A stretch of DNA of 64,000 bases from Flavobacteriaceae bacterium (GTDB taxonomy: Bacteria; Bacteroidota; Bacteroidia; Flavobacteriales; Flavobacteriaceae). This document shows positions 24,445-32,979 of the stretch, piece after piece. Both the position numbers and the translations under genes were made by a program. Below the pieces are notes generated by a model that did not search any database, was not told the DNA's origin, and saw only the letters and a list, made by a program, of their open reading frames with translations. The stretch is from NCBI GenBank assembly GCA_947446635.1, contig CANFHF010000006.1:1-64000 (forward strand), in the 5' to 3' direction. Every line of letters begins with the position of its first letter. The stretch's first letter is position 1.

Positions 24445-26529
24445 TTATCTTATTAGAGAAAAATGCCCTCTTTTTTCGGGCGTAGTTTCGTTAATTTTTA
24501 ACACATACCAATAATCATCAGCGGGTAAAGAGCGATTATTAAACATTCCATCCCAGGTTGTTTGGAATTTGTTTAAGACTGAAATTAATTTTCCGTATCG
24601 GTCAAAAATGGAAAGTTGTGCTTGGGGATAATTAAATAATCCTTCTACTTCCCAGGAATCATTATAAGTATCCCCATTTGGAGTGAAGAACTTGGGAGCA
24701 ATTAAAACAATAAACGTTTGGGTGTTTTTGCTGCACAAATTCACGTCCCTTACATAAGCAGTTTGCAAACCGCTTTGTACATTAAAAAACACATTCGAGC
24801 TTTGATAATTGCTTCCATCCACCGAAAATTCATAATAAGGTTCTTCTTGTTTCAAATAAATCACGACTTTAGTTTCATTGACGTCAACTCGATCTATTTC
24901 TGGAATATTGGGCTCTATGACTTTAATTATCTTTGTGTTGGTACAATTTTTGGGTGCCGGACTGGTAATACCCACAGTATAAATCCCCCAAGAAGAGGCT
25001 GTTATTTTTTGTGTGGTTTCTCCTGTCGACCATAAATAATCCATTCCGGTAACTTTTGCATCTAATGTTACTGTGCTTGATTTACACAACACTACTGTTT
25101 CGTCTGTTACGATTGGAGGACTGTATACCTTGATATCTATGCGAGTTCTGTTTGTTGAAACACAACCGTTATTATCGGCCTCAGCATAATAAGTTGAATT
25201 TGCTGTTAGATTTTGAGTTGTAAAACTTGGTCCTATAGCTAAAATAGGTCCTCCTGTTGCGGTTGAATACCAATTTACATTTCCAATATCAGCACTTGCT
25301 TGAAGTGTTACAGTTCCCGATTCGCATCTGGAAACCCCTGAATTAGTTGATATAATATCCGGAATTGTATTTATTTCCGCAATAATTGCAATTCTATTTG
25401 GGCATCTGTTATCAACATAATAAGTTGTGGTTGTGTTTATTGGTAGAGTAGTATAATGATCGCCTGTTCCTAAAGAAATCCCTCCTGCTGGAATATCATA
25501 CCAATATATAGTCCCGTCAGAAGCGGTTGCTTTAAGGGTAACGCTACCCGAACCACATCTTGTTGCAGGGGTAGTTCCAGTTATTTTTGGAATGGCAAGG
25601 CTTGTGCTTGCTGAAATTTGAATATTGTCAACATCACCAACTATCATTCCTCCATATTCTACAATATAGCCTTGAGAAGCATAGGGACCTCCTCCTCCGA
25701 CATTGGGTAAATCATTCCATGAGCCTTTTATGCCAATTCCAGGAGCGGTTATATGAGCATAATCTTCATCTCCAGCTTGGTTGGGTTCATTAGTGTTCCA
25801 ATAGGCAAAATTTGGGGTTGAGCCATTTGCCACTCCGTTCCAAAAAACAGTACCTGCTTCTGGGCCAGTTACCCATTTCCAAACAGCTTCACTTGCCGCA
25901 TCACTTCCGCCAATCCAACCATTTCCAGGAGCCTGTTTTCCTGCTAATTGAGCTTCATCTTCATCTGTTAAGGTGGCTAGATAACCTTGTAAACCATAAT
26001 AATTTCTTGCTGTGGCAGCTGCTTTTGCAGCTGTCCAAGTGATTCCAGGAATGGAAACATATTCGTAAAAATGTTTGTTCCTTGGTAAATAACTGAGTTG
26101 TCCCGTACCCAAATTAATCGAAAAAGTTCTCGTTCCTGAAGGCGAAGTTGAGGAGGTGCTGAATTTGACATCTGCAATGGCTGCTTCAAAATCAGTATAA
26201 GGAATATTGCTCCCGGTTGATGTGTATAATTTTAGTTTTCCTTCTGCTGGAATCCATTTGAAATTAATAGTTGTATGAGTTCCCGATAGCGTTAATGAAT
26301 CTTCCCCAAATATATAACCTGAAGAAATTTGAACAGAAACCGCATTGGTTTTTGGTTCAAGTGGATCGAATGTAATCCCTACAGTGTCTACAATGTTTGC
26401 AAAAGTTCCTGGACAATATGGGTTTGGGTTAGATGTCGCAGTAATTTTAGGAGGATCAATTGCATAAATTGTCTTGGGAGTAAAGAATAATAAAATTAAA
26501 ATTATTAAAAAAAAAACATGCTTTTCCAT
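24445..26529 (-). CDS. Secreted C-type-lectin protein with T9SS type B sorting domain
   Basis: About 694 residues from the ATG at 26529 (upstream in-frame codon at 26556). Order: signal peptide (KHVFFLIILILLFFTPKTIYA); a cadherin/Calx-like strand region; a C-type lectin domain around residues 155-300 (WTAAKAAATARNYYG, LATLTDEDEAQ, WIGGSDAASE, WNTNEPN, GSWNDLPN, GYIVEYGG); several Ig-like modules with paired Cys (RCGSGSVTLKA, RCESGTVTLQA); and a C-terminal CHU_C-type domain (FFTPNGDTYNDSWEV, LSIFDRYGKLI, TWDGMFNNRSLPADDYWYVL). The last is the T9SS type B export signal, so the protein is exported through T9SS and probably displayed or released. Ligand unknown. Confidence 0.9.
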   Translation of the reverse strand: MEKHVFFLIILILLFFTPKTIYAIDPPKITATSNPNPYCPGTFANIVDTVGITFDPLEPKTNAVSVQISSGYIFGEDSLTLSGTHTTINFKWIPAEGKLKLYTSTGSNIPYTDFEAAIADVKFSTSSTSPSGTRTFSINLGTGQLSYLPRNKHFYEYVSIPGITWTAAKAAATARNYYGLQGYLATLTDEDEAQLAGKQAPGNGWIGGSDAASEAVWKWVTGPEAGTVFWNGVANGSTPNFAYWNTNEPNQAGDEDYAHITAPGIGIKGSWNDLPNVGGGGPYASQGYIVEYGGMIVGDVDNIQISASTSLAIPKITGTTPATRCGSGSVTLKATASDGTIYWYDIPAGGISLGTGDHYTTLPINTTTTYYVDNRCPNRIAIIAEINTIPDIISTNSGVSRCESGTVTLQASADIGNVNWYSTATGGPILAIGPSFTTQNLTANSTYYAEADNNGCVSTNRTRIDIKVYSPPIVTDETVVLCKSSTVTLDAKVTGMDYLWSTGETTQKITASSWGIYTVGITSPAPKNCTNTKIIKVIEPNIPEIDRVDVNETKVVIYLKQEEPYYEFSVDGSNYQSSNVFFNVQSGLQTAYVRDVNLCSKNTQTFIVLIAPKFFTPNGDTYNDSWEVEGLFNYPQAQLSIFDRYGKLISVLNKFQTTWDGMFNNRSLPADDYWYVLKINETTPEKRGHFSLIR

Positions 26530-26563
26530 GCTGTAAAAGTATTGATTTTCAATCAAAAAGTCA

Positions 26564-27100
26564 TTATTTCGGCCAATTCAATTTTTGAAATAAATTCCAA
26601 ACCACAATCCCTGCACTTACTGAAATGTTTAAAGAGTGCTTGGTTCCCAACTGCGGAATTTCGATACAGCCATCACATAATGCAACCGCTTCTTGAGAAA
26701 CTCCATAGACTTCGTTGCCGAAAACCAAGGCATACTTTTTGTCTTTATCCACTTCAAAATTTTGAAGAAAAACAGCGTTTTCCACTTGTTCAATAGCAAT
26801 AACAATTACGCCTTCTTTTTTGAAATTCCCGATAACTTCTAAAATATCCTTGGAATGTTCCCAGGTCACGGTTTCAGTTGCTCCTAGGGCAGTTTTGTGA
26901 ATTTCTTTATTAGGAGGGGTGGCGGTTATCCCGCACAAAACCATTTTTTCGATTAAAAAGGCATCAGCGGTTCTAAATACAGAGCCGATATTGTGTAAGC
27001 TACGTATGTCATCCAGCACTAAAATAATTGGTGTTTTTTTGGATTGTTTAAAATCTTCAATTGATTTTCGATCGAGTTCACTGTTTTCCAGTTTTCTCAT
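26564..27100 (-). CDS. TrmH-family (SpoU) RNA methyltransferase
   Basis: 178 residues with the SPOUT knot motifs: NIGSVFRTADAF (motif 1), ALVFGNEVYGVS (motif 2) and IPQLGTKHSLNISVSAGIVVW (motif 3). It is short, lacking the extra N-terminal substrate-binding domain of RlmB, so the target (a tRNA or rRNA 2'-O-ribose) is undecided. The next gene downstream is the T9SS cargo gene, with which it has no obvious functional link. Confidence 0.88.
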   Translation of the reverse strand: MRKLENSELDRKSIEDFKQSKKTPIILVLDDIRSLHNIGSVFRTADAFLIEKMVLCGITATPPNKEIHKTALGATETVTWEHSKDILEVIGNFKKEGVIVIAIEQVENAVFLQNFEVDKDKKYALVFGNEVYGVSQEAVALCDGCIEIPQLGTKHSLNISVSAGIVVWNLFQKLNWPK

Positions 27101-27120
27101 ATTCTTTCGTAATAATTTAT

Positions 27121-27156
27121 AAAAAAAGCTTCCTGTTTTAAGAAAGCTTTTTTATT
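27121..27156 (-). terminator. Terminator of the DUF1573 gene
   Basis: AAAAAAAGCTT (27121-27131) pairs with AAGCTTTTTT (27144-27153). T-runs occur on both strands. Confidence 0.7.
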
Positions 27157-27173
27157 TTGATATAAGTATATAA

Positions 27174-27641
27174 TTAAATTTTAGTAGCTGGAGTCGGATC
27201 TGGTAAAATAGTTCCTTTTATAGTAAGTGTTTTAGTTTCTTGACCCGCTGCATTTGATGTTACAGTTACTGTTTTTGTAAATGCGCCAACTCTATCTGTA
27301 GCATATTTAACACCGATAATCCCTTTCGCTCCAGGAGCAATTGGCTCTTTTGGAGTAGTAGGAACAGTACATCCACATGAACCTTGAGTGTTAGTTATAA
27401 TTAAAGGTTTGTTGCCATTGTTGGTAAAAACAAATTCGCGTTTTCCTTCGGCATTGTGTGCAATTGTTCCGTAATCAATGGTTTCAGTTTCATAAACCAT
27501 TCCAGCGCCATCTACTTTTGCAGATGTAACTTTTGCTGCCGTAGTTGCTTTTTTTACGGTTTTTGTAATTTTTGCGGTTTCTTGTGCATTAGAAAAAGTA
27601 AATGCTAAAAGTGCTATTGAAAGCGTAACTATTTTTTTCAT
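27174..27641 (-). CDS. DUF1573 secreted protein
   Basis: 155 residues. A signal peptide (KKIVTLSIALLAFTFSNAQ) and a linker rich in Lys, Thr and Ala precede an Ig-like/ASH-type strand domain (ETIDYGTIAHNAEGKREFVFTNNGNKPLIIT) with the characteristic GSCGCTVPTTPKEPIAPGAKG motif. DUF1573 proteins are abundant in Bacteroidota and of unknown function, probably periplasmic or surface. Monocistronic, with a -7 element at 27670-27677. Confidence 0.88.
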   Translation of the reverse strand: MKKIVTLSIALLAFTFSNAQETAKITKTVKKATTAAKVTSAKVDGAGMVYETETIDYGTIAHNAEGKREFVFTNNGNKPLIITNTQGSCGCTVPTTPKEPIAPGAKGIIGVKYATDRVGAFTKTVTVTSNAAGQETKTLTIKGTILPDPTPATKI

Positions 27642-27669
27642 TTTTTTTAATTTTTATGATTAATTGAGA

Positions 27670-27677
27670 CAAATTTA
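27670..27677 (-). promoter_or_regulatory. -7 element of the DUF1573 gene
   Basis: The complement reads TAAATTTG, 28 bases upstream of the start codon. Confidence 0.5.
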
Positions 27678-27804
27678 TATAAAAAATCGAAACTCAGTCC
27701 TAAATTTTTCTTAAAAATATTTTTAATTTTTGAATTGCTAGTTATTCCCCATAAAATATATAAATTCGCTGACATATTTTTTCATTTATTAAAAACAAAA
27801 CAAC

Positions 27805-30441
27805 TTGGCATCTAAAGGAGAAGCGATTAAGGAAACGCCGTTAATGAAGCAGTATAACGATATCAAAAGGAAATATCCTGATGCTTGTTTATTGTTTCGA
27901 GTGGGTGATTTTTATGAAACTTTTGGAGAGGACGCTGTCCGTGCTTCAAAAATTCTTGGAATTGTATTAACCAAGCGTGGGGCAGGTTCTGAGACGGAAA
28001 CAGCTTTAGCTGGCTTTCCACATCATTCCTTGAATACCTATTTGCCAAAACTGGTCAAAGCAGGACTTCGCGTCGCAATTTGCGATCAGCTCGAAGATCC
28101 TAAAATGACTAAATCCATCGTGAAGCGTGGCGTTACGGAACTAGTAACTCCTGGTGTTTCTATGAACGATGAGGTTTTGCAATCTAAAACTAATAATTTC
28201 TTGGCAGCTGTTTTCTTTGCTAATAAATCTATAGGAATTTCATTCCTAGACGTTTCTACTGGTGAATTTCTAACAGCACAAGGCAATGCCGAATATATAG
28301 ACAAGTTATTGCAGAATTTTAATCCTAGTGAGGTTTTAATTCCAAAGCAAAGCAAAAATGATTTCCGAGAAGCTTTTGGAGATGATTTTCATTGTTTTTA
28401 TCTAGAAGATTGGATTTATAAAGAAGATTACGCCTTTGAAACCTTGACAAAACATTTTCAAACCGTTTCTTTGAAAGGTTTTGGAATTGAAGAATTAAAA
28501 GAAGGAATAATAGCTTCGGGAGCTATTTTATATTATTTATCCGAAACGCAGCATAACAGAGTTCAGCATATCACTTCCATTCAACGCATCTCCGAAGATG
28601 CTTATGTTTGGATGGATCGATTCACCATCCGGAATCTAGAATTATACCACAGTTATAATCCCAATGCGGTGACACTTCTCGATGTGATTGACAAAACGCT
28701 TTCGCCAATGGGAGGCCGTTTGTTAAAACGATGGCTGGCATTGCCGCTGAAAGATAGTGCTAAAATACAAAGCCGTCACAAGGTGGTTGCTTATTTGAAA
28801 GAAAATCAAAATGTTTTAAAGGATATTCAAAAGCAAATCAAACAAATTTCAGATTTGGAACGTTTGATTTCTAAAATTGCTGCCGGAAAAGTATCACCTC
28901 GAGAAGTCGTTTATTTGAAGGAGTCGTTGGATGCTATTATTCCAATAAAAAATTTGGCGTTAGAAAGCCCTCAAGAAGCAGTTAAAATAATTGGAGACAG
29001 CTTACATAATTGTGATTTGTTACGCGAAAAAATCAAATCTGTTTTAAATCAAGATGCTCCCGTGGCTATTGCCAAAGGAAACGCTATTGCCAAAGGTGTC
29101 AATGCCGAACTAGATGATTTGAGAGCCATTTCAACCTCCGGCAAAGAATTCTTAGAAGCTATCGAAAAAAGGGAATCCCAATTGACGGGGATTTCGTCTT
29201 TGAAAATTTCTTTTAATAATGTTTTTGGCTATTATATCGAAGTGAGGAACTTGCATAAAGACAAAGTTCCCGCAGAATGGATTCGAAAACAAACTTTGGT
29301 CAATGCAGAACGTTACATCACCGAAGAATTAAAAGAATATGAAACTAAAATCTTGGGTGCCGAGGAAAAAATCCATAAAATAGAAGTGGATTTGTTTGAA
29401 CAATTAGTAAGTTGGATTGCTACATATATTAAGCCAGTTCAGATGAATGCTAGTTTAGTAGCCCAACTAGATTGTTTGTGTTCTTTCACCCAATTAGCCA
29501 TCGAAAACAAATATGTTTATCCTGAGTTGGACGAAACATTTGAACTGGAAATTAAAAACGGAAGGCATCCCGTAATCGAGAAGCAATTGGCTGTTGGAAC
29601 GCCTTATATTGCCAATGATGTTTTTTTAGATAGAGAAACGCAGCAGCTAATTATGATTACCGGGCCTAATATGTCAGGAAAGTCAGCTATTTTACGTCAA
29701 ACCGCTTTAATAGTGCTTCTTTCTCAAATGGGAAGTTTTGTTCCTGCGGAGAGCGTAAGAATGGGTATTGTCGATAAAATATTCACTAGAGTAGGTGCAA
29801 GTGATAATATTTCTATGGGAGAGTCTACTTTTATGGTCGAAATGAATGAGACTGCTTCTATATTAAATAATATTTCCGACAGAAGTTTGGTGCTATTAGA
29901 TGAAATTGGTCGTGGAACTAGTACTTATGATGGGATTTCCATCGCTTGGGCAATTGCCGAATTTTTACACGAGCATCCGTCAAAACCCAAAACATTATTT
30001 GCGACGCATTATCACGAGTTGAACGAAATGAGTGAGTTGTTACCGAGAATCCAGAATTATAATGTTTCTGTCAAAGAATTGAAAGACAACGTACTTTTTA
30101 TTCGAAAATTAGTAAAAGGAGGTAGTGCTCACAGTTTTGGAATACATGTGGCAAAAATGGCTGGAATGCCACAAATCGTAATTTTGAAAGCGCAAAAGCT
30201 TTTGAAAAAATTAGAGAAAGATCATTCAAGCGAAGCGCTAAGCGGAATAAAATCTACAAAGGATGACTCGAGCCTTAAGGGCGAACAGGCGGAGCAAATG
30301 CAAATGAGTTTCTTTAATCTCGACGACCCTTTGTTGGAGGAAATAAAAGACGAAATTTTAAGTTTAGATATTAATACGATCACCCCTATGGAAGCCTTGA
30401 TGAAACTTAATGAAATCAAGAGAATGTTGACTAATAAATAG
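27805..30441 (+). CDS. mutS: DNA mismatch repair protein MutS
   Basis: Recognises mismatches and small loops. 878 residues from a TTG start at 27805; the next ATG (codon 14, LMKQYNDIK) would remove only a short stretch. The N-terminal mismatch-binding motif is [14 protein letters not shown] (Phe and Glu of the FxE motif). The ATPase has Walker A GPNMSGKS, a conserved loop ([15 protein letters not shown]), Walker [17 protein letters not shown] and the ATHYHEL motif. A C-terminal tail with predicted helices ([12 protein letters not shown]) resembles the tetramerisation part. Full-length, intact. Confidence 0.97.
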   Translation: MASKGEAIKETPLMKQYNDIKRKYPDACLLFRVGDFYETFGEDAVRASKILGIVLTKRGAGSETETALAGFPHHSLNTYLPKLVKAGLRVAICDQLEDPKMTKSIVKRGVTELVTPGVSMNDEVLQSKTNNFLAAVFFANKSIGISFLDVSTGEFLTAQGNAEYIDKLLQNFNPSEVLIPKQSKNDFREAFGDDFHCFYLEDWIYKEDYAFETLTKHFQTVSLKGFGIEELKEGIIASGAILYYLSETQHNRVQHITSIQRISEDAYVWMDRFTIRNLELYHSYNPNAVTLLDVIDKTLSPMGGRLLKRWLALPLKDSAKIQSRHKVVAYLKENQNVLKDIQKQIKQISDLERLISKIAAGKVSPREVVYLKESLDAIIPIKNLALESPQEAVKIIGDSLHNCDLLREKIKSVLNQDAPVAIAKGNAIAKGVNAELDDLRAISTSGKEFLEAIEKRESQLTGISSLKISFNNVFGYYIEVRNLHKDKVPAEWIRKQTLVNAERYITEELKEYETKILGAEEKIHKIEVDLFEQLVSWIATYIKPVQMNASLVAQLDCLCSFTQLAIENKYVYPELDETFELEIKNGRHPVIEKQLAVGTPYIANDVFLDRETQQLIMITGPNMSGKSAILRQTALIVLLSQMGSFVPAESVRMGIVDKIFTRVGASDNISMGESTFMVEMNETASILNNISDRSLVLLDEIGRGTSTYDGISIAWAIAEFLHEHPSKPKTLFATHYHELNEMSELLPRIQNYNVSVKELKDNVLFIRKLVKGGSAHSFGIHVAKMAGMPQIVILKAQKLLKKLEKDHSSEALSGIKSTKDDSSLKGEQAEQMQMSFFNLDDPLLEEIKDEILSLDINTITPMEALMKLNEIKRMLTNK

Positions 30442-30509
30442 TCTATTATTCTTAAAGTTTGGGGTATCAGAAGGTTAACTTTTACTCGAGTATTTTTTAT
30501 AAAAAACGC

Positions 30510-30539
30510 TTGTATAATTGAATTAATGTATTAAATTTG
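30510..30539 (+). promoter_or_regulatory. Promoter of the tRNA-Gly/tRNA-Leu unit
   Basis: TTG at 30510-30512 and TAAATTTG at 30532-30539, spacing 19, are a near-ideal flavobacterial -33/-7 pair 46 bases before the first tRNA. Confidence 0.65.
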
Positions 30540-30585
30540 CATCCGCAATATGGTATAAGTATTCTGTTCTTTCTATAATGAAAAT

Positions 30586-30658
30586 GCGAAAATAGCTCAG
30601 TTGGTAGAGCGCGACCTTGCCAAGGTCGAGGTCGCGGGTTCGAGCCCCGTTTTTCGCT
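30586..30658 (+). tRNA. tRNA-Gly (anticodon GCC)
   Basis: Seven-base acceptor GCGAAAA pairs with TTTTCGC. There is a D-arm AGCTCAGTTGGTAGAGC, an anticodon stem CGACC/GGTCG with loop TTGCCAA, and a T-arm with GGTTCGAGCC. CCA is not encoded. It is followed 12 bases later by tRNA-Leu. Confidence 0.96.
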
Positions 30659-30670
30659 CAAAACCATACT

Positions 30671-30756
30671 GCTCGGATGGTGAAATTGGTAGACACGCTG
30701 GACTTAAAATCCAGTGAACAGCAATGTTCGTGCGGGTTCAAGTCCCGCTCTGAGTA
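30671..30756 (+). tRNA. tRNA-Leu (anticodon TAA)
   Basis: An 86-base class II tRNA. Acceptor GCTCGGA pairs with TCTGAGT (two G-T pairs), anticodon stem CTGGA/TCCAG with loop CTTAAAA, a long variable arm (AACAGCAATGTT), T-arm GGTTCAAGTCC, discriminator A. CCA not encoded. Confidence 0.95.
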
Positions 30757-30763
30757 CTTTGTT

Positions 30764-30804
30764 AAACCGTAAAGACTTAATTGTTAATTCTTTGCGGTTT
30801 TTTT
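30764..30804 (+). terminator. Terminator of the tRNA unit
   Basis: AAACCGTAAAGA (30764-30775) pairs with TCTTTGCGGTTT (30789-30800), one G-T pair, followed by T residues. Confidence 0.8.
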
Positions 30805-30881
30805 ATTTTTTACAACTCCGCTTTTTAGTATCGCTAGGGTTCAAAACCTGAAATTAAAAAATAATGCAATTCTATATCAAC

Positions 30882-30918
30882 AAAAAAGCCATAAAAACTG
30901 CTGTTTATGGTTTTTTTG
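30882..30918. terminator. Unassigned hairpin with T-runs
   Basis: AAAAAAGCCATAAA and TTTATGGTTTTTT form a stem with T-runs on either strand. No gene ends beside it: the tRNA terminator and the minus-strand lipoprotein terminator lie on either side. Confidence 0.5.
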
Positions 30919-30999
30919 TTTTCCTATATAAACTCAATTGATAATATAAAATAGGAGTATTTAGGAAAAACGCAGTTACAGTTTTTAAATATAGACCAA

Positions 31000-31030
31000 A
31001 AAAAAGCCACGCAATGCGTAGCTTTATTTT
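31000..31030 (-). terminator. Terminator of the Ala-rich lipoprotein gene
   Basis: AAAGCCACGCA (31003-31013) and TGCGTAGCTTT (31015-31025) form an 11-bp stem with one mismatch or wobble. On the minus strand it is followed by a T-run. Confidence 0.75.
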
Positions 31031-31048
31031 TTTTGATGTAATTTGAAA

Positions 31049-31240
31049 TTACTTAACAGCAGGTGCAGCAGCAGCAGTAGTATCAGCAACAACAGCAGCA
31101 GTGTCAACAGCTACAGCAGCAGTATCAACAGCTACAGCAGTAGTGTCAACAGCAACAGCGTCAGCAGCTGGCTCAGCTTTTTTACAAGATACAACAGTCA
31201 ATACAGCAACAACGGCTAAACTTAAAAATACTTTTTTCAT
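31049..31240 (-). CDS. Small Ala/Val-rich lipoprotein with 7-residue repeats
   Basis: 63 residues. The signal peptide KKVFLSLAVVAVLTVVSC has lipobox VVSC (lipidated Cys near residue 19). The mature part is low-complexity with repeats AVAVDTTA, VAVDTAA, VAVDTAA, VVADTTA. Such short Ala-Asp-Thr repeat lipoproteins are frequent in Flavobacterium in my recollection; function unknown. A -7 element lies at 31277-31284 and a terminator follows. Confidence 0.75.
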   Translation of the reverse strand: MKKVFLSLAVVAVLTVVSCKKAEPAADAVAVDTTAVAVDTAAVAVDTAAVVADTTAAAAPAVK

Positions 31241-31276
31241 CTTATTTAATATAAAAGGTTAATTATTAATTCGTCG

Positions 31277-31284
31277 CAAAGATA
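31277..31284 (-). promoter_or_regulatory. -7 element of the Ala-rich lipoprotein gene
   Basis: The complement reads TATCTTTG, 36 bases upstream of the ATG. Confidence 0.5.
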
Positions 31285-31585
31285 TAAATTTTTTAATATG
31301 TAAAATATTTTTTTTATTTTTTTTTAAAAAAATAACATCCATTTGTAGTATTCTCTTTCTTCTCAACTCCTTTGTTTTGAAAGCAACCTTTGATATTACG
31401 TAACATTATTTGCTGAATACAGTCGTGCTGTGCCATTTATGGAGTATGATTGCAATCATTCATTTTACTTGTCAGCGAACGTGTCAGTGATTATTTACTA
31501 TTAAAATTTTGATTTCACGAGCTAAGATGCGATTAAAAATCTTTTTCGATGCTTTAAATATAAATATTTAGGACTGCAAAACTCC
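31285..31585. other. AT-rich intergenic region, nothing recognised
   Basis: The stretch between the lipoprotein promoter and the end of waaA holds poly-T/poly-A runs (31305-31335) and no open frame longer than about 15 codons starting with ATG. No RNA structure, repeat or tRNA was recognised. Confidence 0.5.
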
Positions 31586-32824
31586 CTAATTTGGCTTATT
31601 GAGGTTCTTCATAATAATAGCTGTTGCTCCTTTGTTCATTTCCACAAAAGTGCTACAAATATGCCCTTTTTCATCTCTGATGTCCTCATTGACGATTAAA
31701 TTGGAAAAGGCGTCAACAAGTTCGGTTTTATTTGAAATGGAAATGCAACCGCCCATATTTACCATGGCTGTTGCTTCTGTAAAATGAGAAAAGTTTGGAC
31801 CAATGACAATTGGAACTCCAAAAGTGGCAGGTTCTAAGATGTTATGAACGCCTGGGTTGCCAAAGCCGCCACCAACATAGGCAATGTCTGCATAACTGTA
31901 AATTTTGGTCAGAATTCCAATAGTATCAATGATGAATACATCAAAATCTACTAGAGTTTTAGTTGCTTTTTCCGAAAACAAAACCACTTTTTTGGAAATA
32001 GAATTTTTCAATTCTTGGATTTGTTCCTCTTTAATGTTGTGAGGAGCAATGATAAACTTGATTTTTTCAGAAGTTTGATTGATAAAATCAACAATCAAAT
32101 ATTCGTCTTTAGGCCAAGAACTTCCCACTACAATAGTTAAGGTGTCGTTTTTGAATGCCTCAATAAAATCCAAAGAATTGTCTTTTTCCAAAATTGAAGC
32201 TACCCTGTCAAAACGGGTATCGCCTGAAACAGCCACATTAGTTTTGCCTAATTCCATCAATAATTTTTTGGAACTTTCATTTTGCACAAAAAAGTAAGTA
32301 AAAGTGTTCAATGCAGTTCTATAAAACCCCCCATACCATTTAAAAAATAATTGGTTCTTTCTAAAAATTCCGGAAATTAAATACGTTGGAATTTCGATTT
32401 TTCGAAGTTCGTTCAAATAATTCGGCCAGTATTCATATTTAATAAAAAACACCATTTCTGGCTGAACGATGGATAGAAATTGTTGCGCATTTTTTTTGGT
32501 GTCCAAAGGCAAATAAACTGTAACATCGGCAACCGAATTTTTTTTCCGTACTTCATAACCCGATGGAGAGAAGAAGGTAAGTACAATTTTATGACCTGGA
32601 TATTTCTTTGTTATTTCTTCGATAACAGGTAAACCTTGTTCGTATTCGCCAAGGGAAGCAGCGTGAAACCAAATGGTTTTGTCGGTTGCGTTAATTTTTG
32701 ATTCTAAAGTTTCAAAAACGGACTTACGATCCTCCACAAAAAGTTTGATTTTTGGAATGAAAAGCGCACCAATTTTTAATAAAAAACCGGCGAACTGAAC
32801 TATGAGATTATAAAGGAAAAGCAT
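31586..32824 (-). CDS. waaA: 3-deoxy-D-manno-octulosonic acid transferase
   Basis: Transfers Kdo from CMP-Kdo to lipid A precursor at the inner membrane. 412 residues from the ATG at 32824 (an in-frame start at 32845 is less likely). An N-terminal hydrophobic anchor (LFLYNLIVQFAGFLLKIG) is followed by the GT30 fold: WFHAASLGEYEQGLPVI with the catalytic Glu, TFFSPSGYEV, and the C-terminal AYVGGGFGNPGVHNILEPA motif. Full length. Divergent from the DegT-family gene. Confidence 0.94.
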   Translation of the reverse strand: MLFLYNLIVQFAGFLLKIGALFIPKIKLFVEDRKSVFETLESKINATDKTIWFHAASLGEYEQGLPVIEEITKKYPGHKIVLTFFSPSGYEVRKKNSVADVTVYLPLDTKKNAQQFLSIVQPEMVFFIKYEYWPNYLNELRKIEIPTYLISGIFRKNQLFFKWYGGFYRTALNTFTYFFVQNESSKKLLMELGKTNVAVSGDTRFDRVASILEKDNSLDFIEAFKNDTLTIVVGSSWPKDEYLIVDFINQTSEKIKFIIAPHNIKEEQIQELKNSISKKVVLFSEKATKTLVDFDVFIIDTIGILTKIYSYADIAYVGGGFGNPGVHNILEPATFGVPIVIGPNFSHFTEATAMVNMGGCISISNKTELVDAFSNLIVNEDIRDEKGHICSTFVEMNKGATAIIMKNLNKPN

Positions 32825-32893
32825 ATCAAAAAATTTCTGTGACAAAAATACGTTTTCTTTTAAGTATCTATAAAATCATTCTGCTAAAATCCC

Positions 32894-32901
32894 TATTTTT
32901 G
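32894..32901 (+). promoter_or_regulatory. Candidate -7 element ahead of the DegT gene
   Basis: TATTTTTG matches TAnnTTTG. It lies 78 bases before the ATG, just before the repeat at 32911-32965. Confidence 0.4.
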
Positions 32902-32910
32902 TTTCAAATT

Positions 32911-32965
32911 TAAAAACTCGGTGAACTTTGCGAAAGCTAAGGGCGTTTTGCGGCTAAAGAACTTT
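32911..32965 (+). repeat. Dispersed CTTTGCG-type intergenic repeat
   Basis: This segment (elements GAACTTTGCG, AAGGGCGTTTTGCGG, CTAAAGAAC) resembles a widespread Bacteroidota intergenic sequence of repeated ...TTTGCG... words about 20 bases apart. Single copy in this window; family call is from memory. Confidence 0.45.
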
Positions 32966-32979
32966 AAACAAAAGGTTAA

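Noticed and set aside
25587..26042. Plus-strand open frames within the lectin gene
   Set aside because: Short, His/Leu/Gln-rich shadows of the real minus-strand gene, with no recognisable motif.
30586..30756. tRNA pair as an integration site
   Set aside because: No duplicated tRNA 3' end, integrase or foreign gene block follows; the tRNAs end in a normal terminator.
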